Shown: in pieces, positions 60,051 through 64,000 of the stretch
How positions within the stretch are numbered: the first letter of the stretch is position 1
How the letters are laid out: each line of letters opens with the position of its first letter
Assembly: GCF_017753665.1 (NCBI RefSeq)
Contig: NZ_CP072524.1
Coordinates: forward strand, 2,502,408 to 2,566,407
Direction: 5' to 3'
Source: Neisseria sicca
Lineage (GTDB): Bacteria > Pseudomonadota > Gammaproteobacteria > Burkholderiales > Neisseriaceae
Length of the DNA: 64,000 nucleotides
Position numbers and translations under genes: made by a program
The notes under the pieces: generated by a model
What the model saw: the letters and a program-made list of their open reading frames with translations, nothing else
What the model was told of the DNA's origin: nothing
Database searches by the model: none

Positions 60051-60893
60051 TCATCGTTCAAGCATTTCTCTGATGATCAAGGGAATAAAATCCAAATTGC
60101 TGTCCACAGAGGCGGATAGCTTTTCGGGTAGGCTGGGAACTGCATCGCGGTGAAAACAGGCAAGATTGAGATCTATGCCCGATAGGCTTTCGGGGCGGCG
60201 GAAGAAGTTGTCTTCCTGATAGCGGTGGGAAGCAAACCAATAGCAACGATAATCCATGTGCTCAAAATGGCGGATTAAATCGAGGCAGTTGTCAGGCTGC
60301 GCCTCTGCAAAAATGATTGGTTTATGCTGTTCAATCAGGCGTTTTGCGCCGTTGAGTACATGGCTTTCAAAGCCTTCCGCATCGATTTTCAGCAAATCCA
60401 GCGTATTGAGTTTTTGAAGCTCGGGATGTCGGTCTAATGCAGTAAGGCGTATGGTTTCGTTGTAGCGGATACCGTTAAAGCCGGATTCGGTATCAAAACC
60501 CTTGTCCAAAGAAAAACTACCGTAATTCCATTCTGTTTCATAATCTGAAGGGGGAATCTCCAGCCAAGCGTTTTCATCACCCACGCCTTCTTGATAGGCG
60601 TAAACATTGGTCAGGCTGTTGAGTGATATATTGGCACACGGGGTTTGGAAAATCACCCGCTGCGGCTCGAAACAGAATAGTTTGCCGAGCTCGATATGTC
60701 GGGCGATGGGAATTGCGTGCATACCGATATTTGAGCCGACTTCGACGACATTGCTGTCGGCACGAAGATTGTTCAGAAGAAAACGGACTTCCAAATCCGA
60801 CCATTCGCCATAAGCCTGCGCGTATCGGCTGATGAAGTCGCCTTCGATTAAGTTAAACATGCCCCTTTTGAGCATATGTAAAGACGTCCGCAT
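60051..60893 (-). CDS. FkbM-family methyltransferase
   Basis: 280 residues. SAM-binding motif VVEVGSNIGMHAIPIARH (about 48-65), then EPQRVIFQTPCANISLN, LDLLKIDAEGFESHVLNGA (FkbM core) and PIIFAEAQPDN. These enzymes methylate sugar or alcohol hydroxyls, often in glycan or secondary pathways; the substrate is unknown here. No sugar cluster adjoins it. Stand-alone on the minus strand. Confidence 0.85.
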   Translation of the reverse strand: MRTSLHMLKRGMFNLIEGDFISRYAQAYGEWSDLEVRFLLNNLRADSNVVEVGSNIGMHAIPIARHIELGKLFCFEPQRVIFQTPCANISLNSLTNVYAYQEGVGDENAWLEIPPSDYETEWNYGSFSLDKGFDTESGFNGIRYNETIRLTALDRHPELQKLNTLDLLKIDAEGFESHVLNGAKRLIEQHKPIIFAEAQPDNCLDLIRHFEHMDYRCYWFASHRYQEDNFFRRPESLSGIDLNLACFHRDAVPSLPEKLSASVDSNLDFIPLIIREMLER

Positions 60894-61063
60894 GATGATG
60901 CCCTTTAAAAAATAATGGATTGATTTGATTCGATACTTTGAAAATTATTTTCTTGATGCGTGTATCAGGCTGCTCCGCCGGGACTTAAATTTTGCCTATC
61001 GAATCAAGCCCGACAGTGTAGTCGAGTTAAGTCGAAGCCGACAAACCATCGGTATTCTAATAG

Positions 61064-61102
61064 AAAAGGTCGTCTGAAATTAAGTTTTCAGACGACCTTT
61101 TT
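61064..61102 (-). terminator. yidC-side terminator, uptake-sequence pair
   Basis: AAAAGGTCGTCTGAAA-TTAAG-TTTTCAGACGACCTTTTTAG, in the trailing region of yidC (minus strand). Confidence 0.7.
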
Positions 61103-61119
61103 AGTGTGTCAAACCGCTG

Positions 61120-62766
61120 TTAGGAAACCACTTCGCCTTGGGCGCGTTGTTTGTCGATGCTGCGGTTGATATGCCATTGTTGGGCGATGGTCAGGAGGTT
61201 GTTGACTACCCAGTACAATACCAGACCGGCAGGGAAGAAGAAGAACATGGCTGAGAAAACCAGCGGCATGATTTTCATCATTTTTGCCTGCATCGGGTCG
61301 GTCGGCGGCGGATTGAGGAATGTTTGGGCAAACATGGTGACCGCCATAATCAGGGGCAGGATGTAGTAGGGGTCGGGACGGCTAAGGTCGGTAATCCAGC
61401 CCAGCCAAGGTGCCTGACGCAATTCTACGGAAGCGAACAATGCCCAGTACAAGCCGATGAAGACGGGGATTTGCAACAGCATAGGCAGACAGCCGCCCAG
61501 CGGGTTGATTTTTTCGTCTTTGTAAAGCTGCATCATGGCTTGCTGTTGTGCCATACGGTCATCGCCATATTTGTCTTTGATGGCTTGCAGTTTGGGCGCT
61601 GCGGCGCGCATTTTTGCCATCGAGCGGTAGGACGCGTTGGTCAGCGGGTAGAGTACGGCTTTGACGATGATGGTCAAAACGACGATTGCCCAGCCCCAGT
61701 TGCCGATAATGTTGTGCAGTTGGTTCAGGAGCCAGAAGAGCGGCGATGCGAACCAGTGTACTTTGCCGTAGTCTTTTGCCAGTTGCAGGTTGTCGGCGAT
61801 GTTTGCGATGACGGATGTGGTCTGCGGGCCGGCGTAGAGGTTGATGGATGTTTCGGCTTTCGCGCCGTTTTGGATGGCGGCAAGGGGAACGCTGACGCTG
61901 GTGCTGTACAGGTTGTCATTGCGGCGTTTGATATCGATACGGCAGTCGCCTGCGGCGCAAACGCTTTGTCCGCCTTTAGGCTGGAGGATCCAGGTGGACA
62001 TGAAGTGGTGTTCAATCATGCCGAGCCAGCCGGTTTGGGTTTTGCGGGCGTATTCGGCTTCGTTTTTGCCTGATTTGGCATCGTCGTCCAAGTCGGAGAA
62101 GCTGACTTTTTGGAATTTGTCTTCAGGAGTGTAAACGACGGGGCCGACGAAAGAGCGGGTAAAGTAACCTTGACCTTCAGGTTCGCTGTGGTCGCGTACG
62201 ATGCGGTAGTCCGCGCTCAGGTTGGCGGGCTTGCCGCTGGTGTTAGTGATGTCGAAACGGACGTTGACGAGGTAGCTGTCTTTGGTAAAGGTATAGACTT
62301 TGTCGATTTTCAGTCCGTTTGTTTCAGGCGCGCTCAGGCGGACTTCGACTTTGTCGCCGTTGAGGCTGTATTGTTTTTGCGCTGCGGTAAAGTTGACACC
62401 TTTCAGAATGTTGTTGCCTTGTGCATCCAAAAGCTCGGATTGGGCGACGTAGGTGTATTCTTTGCTGTCGTTAAACAGGGTGAAGGGTTTGTTTTCGTCG
62501 CCATTTGCTTTGTATTTGAGCAGGGTCATTTGACGCAGGTCGCCGCTTTTTTCGTCGATGACGGCTTTGACTGTGTCGGTCGTTACGGTAATCGGCGTTG
62601 CGGGGGCGAGTGTGGCTTCAGCGGCAGCGGTTGCGGCGGTTTGCTGCTGTTGCTGCTGAGCGGCTTGTTGTGCCGGATTAGGTTTGGGGCTGGGGAAGAA
62701 ATGTTCCCAGCCGGCAAAGATTGCCAGCGAGATGGCAAAAAATGCCACTAGTCTTTTAAAATCCAT
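61120..62766 (-). CDS. yidC: Membrane protein insertase YidC
   Basis: Inserts proteins into the inner membrane, alone or with SecYEG. 548 residues. N-terminal anchor (MDFKRLVAFFAISLAIFAGW), large periplasmic domain (about 60-320), then five membrane helices with the conserved cytoplasmic loop (PKLQAIKDKYGDDRMAQQQAMMQLYKDEKINPLGGCLPMLLQIPVFIGLY). Part of the conserved rpmH-rnpA-yidD-yidC order next to oriC. Confidence 0.97.
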   Translation of the reverse strand: MDFKRLVAFFAISLAIFAGWEHFFPSPKPNPAQQAAQQQQQQTAATAAAEATLAPATPITVTTDTVKAVIDEKSGDLRQMTLLKYKANGDENKPFTLFNDSKEYTYVAQSELLDAQGNNILKGVNFTAAQKQYSLNGDKVEVRLSAPETNGLKIDKVYTFTKDSYLVNVRFDITNTSGKPANLSADYRIVRDHSEPEGQGYFTRSFVGPVVYTPEDKFQKVSFSDLDDDAKSGKNEAEYARKTQTGWLGMIEHHFMSTWILQPKGGQSVCAAGDCRIDIKRRNDNLYSTSVSVPLAAIQNGAKAETSINLYAGPQTTSVIANIADNLQLAKDYGKVHWFASPLFWLLNQLHNIIGNWGWAIVVLTIIVKAVLYPLTNASYRSMAKMRAAAPKLQAIKDKYGDDRMAQQQAMMQLYKDEKINPLGGCLPMLLQIPVFIGLYWALFASVELRQAPWLGWITDLSRPDPYYILPLIMAVTMFAQTFLNPPPTDPMQAKMMKIMPLVFSAMFFFFPAGLVLYWVVNNLLTIAQQWHINRSIDKQRAQGEVVS

Positions 62767-62878
62767 AAGAGATTCCTGGAATTGACGGGTATGTAATGGA
62801 GATGAAAACTGCTTCAGACGGCATTATATAGAAACCGACGGGAAATTAAAGGAAATCGAGTTATCCGAATGATTTGGA

Positions 62879-63100
62879 TTACGGGACGGGGTCGTGTCCG
62901 TGTCCGCCGAAAGGGTGGCAGCGGGCGATGCGTTTGACGGCAAGCCAGCCGCCTTTGAACGCGCCGTATTTTTTGACTGCCTCGACTGCATATTGCGAAC
63001 AGGTCGGGGTATAGCGGCAGCGCGGCGGTATCAGCGGGCTGATGGCGTATTGGTAAAAACGGATCAGCGCGAGGATGAATTTGGACAATAGGGTATTCAT
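62879..63100 (-). CDS. yidD: Membrane protein insertion efficiency factor YidD
   Basis: 73 residues. Family signature YQYAISPLIPPRCRYTPTCSQYAVEAVKKYG and RIARCHPFGGHGHDPVP, with three cysteines. Amphipathic N-terminal helix. Overlaps the rnpA stop by one base; yidC follows after 112 bases. Confidence 0.94.
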   Translation of the reverse strand: MNTLLSKFILALIRFYQYAISPLIPPRCRYTPTCSQYAVEAVKKYGAFKGGWLAVKRIARCHPFGGHGHDPVP

Positions 63101-63438
63101 CAGCGTTTGCGCATGAGTTGCGTCAATTGGTTTCGGGCTTCGGCAGCGTTTTGCCGATTGAATGCCAGACGGACGCGTACGACGAAATCATGCGGCGGCA
63201 GGCTGTTTTTGTTCAGTCTGAACCAATCGCGGATGACGCGCTTCATATAGTTGCGGTCATGCGCGCGTTTCGCTGTTTTTTTGCTGACGACTAAGCCGAG
63301 CCGCGGATGGTTTAATCCGTTGTCGGCAGATTGGGAGACTTGCAGCAAATCGCGGCTGCGCCGGTTTTTGAACGCAAAAACGGATGAAAAATCATCCGTT
63401 TTTAATAAGCGGTACTGCTTTCCGAAGCGGTAGTCCAA
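63100..63438 (-). CDS. rnpA: Ribonuclease P protein component, TTG start
   Basis: Protein subunit of RNase P, for tRNA 5' maturation. 112 residues. LGLVVSKKTAKRAHDRNYMKRVIRDWFRL is the RNR-type motif. The start appears to be TTG at 63438, only two bases after the rpmH stop, and the protein begins MDYRFGKQYRLLKTDDFSSVF as in other Neisseria; no ATG gives a full-length product. Coupled to rpmH translation. Confidence 0.94.
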   Translation of the reverse strand: MDYRFGKQYRLLKTDDFSSVFAFKNRRSRDLLQVSQSADNGLNHPRLGLVVSKKTAKRAHDRNYMKRVIRDWFRLNKNSLPPHDFVVRVRLAFNRQNAAEARNQLTQLMRKR

Positions 63439-63440
63439 AA

Positions 63441-63575
63441 TTACACTGCCAAGCGTTTGCGGCCTTTGGCGCGACGGGCTGCCAATACTGCGCGACCACC
63501 GCGGGTTTTGGAGCGAACCAGGAAGCCGTGGGTGCGTTTGCGTTTGGTAACGGAAGGTTGATAAGTGCGTTTCAT
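63441..63575 (-). CDS. rpmH: 50S ribosomal protein L34
   Basis: 44 residues: MKRTYQPSVTKRKRTHGFLV, continuing RSKTRGGRAVLAARRAKGRKRLAV, a full match to the L34 family. Strongly basic, short. First gene of the rpmH-rnpA-yidD-yidC operon, driven by a near-consensus promoter. Confidence 0.98.
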   Translation of the reverse strand: MKRTYQPSVTKRKRTHGFLVRSKTRGGRAVLAARRAKGRKRLAV

Positions 63576-63613
63576 GATGTTTCCTAAAAAATCGGTAGAT
63601 AAATAAACCGTGA

Positions 63614-63642
63614 ATTACACTCTAATTTTCATCTTTTGTCAA
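63614..63642 (-). promoter_or_regulatory. Sigma-70 promoter of rpmH
   Basis: On the minus strand TTGACA, a 17-base spacer and TGTAAT, about 38 bases before the rpmH start. Near-consensus -35. Confidence 0.75.
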
Positions 63643-63705
63643 TCTCGGTTGAGTAAATGGATATGGCGCGTGGGATGATTTGGTTTGCGGATTTTTGCGG
63701 CTCTT

Positions 63706-63737
63706 TGTGGATAAAATTTCCGGCGGGTTGTGGATAA
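63706..63737. promoter_or_regulatory. Two DnaA boxes (probable oriC flank)
   Basis: TGTGGATAA occurs at 63706-63714 and 63729-63737, identical, 23 bases apart; both match the DnaA box (TTATCCACA reversed). They lie upstream of rpmH on the side where dnaA is expected beyond the window. The rest of 63643-64000 holds an uptake pair (63788 and 63851) and no gene. Confidence 0.6.
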
Positions 63738-64000
63738 AGTTGGTCGGAGTGGGTATAATCGGCAATTCCTGTCCCTTTGCCGGGCGATAGGTCGTCTGAA
63801 AATGTTGATATGGATTTATCGTGATGATTTTCCGAAAATAATTCAATTGTATTTTCAGACGACGTTCGGTTTGGCGGATAGGGTTTGTGCGGTATTTGCG
63901 ACACTTTTCCCGTCGGGCTGAAACCGCATTTTCAAAGGCTGCAATTTCCGACGGTTTCTCTCCGTTTCTTTCCAACGATTTCCACGACTCGAGCTTATTC

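Noticed and set aside
1..64000. CRISPR array
   Set aside because: Repeats found are dispersed uptake words, dRS3 and Correia-type elements, not regularly spaced direct repeats with unique spacers.

Overview
The window is chromosomal DNA of a commensal Neisseria. Two things show this: conserved neisserial gene content, and a very dense DNA-uptake sequence whose commonest form here is AGGTCGTCTGAA. That dialect is known from the N. mucosa / N. sicca / N. macacae group; a minority of copies carry GGCCGTCTGAA. The uptake words occur singly, inside genes (where they encode GRLK, FQTT or LSDD peptides), and as inverted pairs that act as terminators. dRS3 repeats, Correia-type miniature elements and a IS481-type insertion sequence add to the neisserial signature.

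Layout. 1-2431: 5'-part of aroB (cut by the left edge), an IS481-family element, a short Correia-like element and an 86-bp inverted-repeat element. 2432-13291: metabolism and stress genes (glnE, dapD, sspA-sspB, a GNAT acetyltransferase, an isochorismatase-fold hydrolase, a YeaQ-type membrane protein), a His-Arg-Pro tRNA operon, folD, and rfbB / small secreted protein / rfbA. 13677-20168: DUF4112 protein, the PilS-PilR two-component pair and parC. 20525-30146: a divergent pair of secreted protein and S24 LexA-like repressor, erpA, a zinc-ribbon membrane protein, a class II amidotransferase, a cysteine-rich secreted protein, a Fic protein, tex and tldD.

30391-39828 is the most accessory-looking part: a ribbon-helix-helix-like protein behind a palindrome, two immunity-like small exported proteins, an HFLPRI-type unknown, PspA/IM30, two PepSY-like proteins, small membrane proteins, OsmC, an OB-fold membrane protein (YqiJ-like) and a flotillin (YqiK-like). 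PspA, OB-fold protein and flotillin together suggest an envelope-stress or membrane-microdomain module. 39954-51809: smc, a glycine-zipper protein, an NSS transporter with its MetS-like small subunit, amiC-tsaE, asd and recG. 51810-54307: a repeat-rich intergenic region, then two tandem type IV pilin genes. The first has a sigma-54 promoter with exact GG-N10-GC spacing, which fits the PilS-PilR pair elsewhere in the window. 54308-64000: tyrS, an acyltransferase gene broken by a deletion, ychF, murI, an FkbM methyltransferase, and yidC-yidD-rnpA-rpmH reading away from a likely oriC flank carrying two DnaA boxes.

The strongest observations are regulatory and repeat-based: the pilin promoter architecture with two kinds of helically phased repeats upstream; a Correia-like element caught next to a sibling repeat that looks like its empty site; an 86-bp inverted-repeat element present twice; and a 17-bp motif shared by the two promoters of the divergent LexA-like locus. 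Functions come from reading the sequence and family knowledge; no database search was run.
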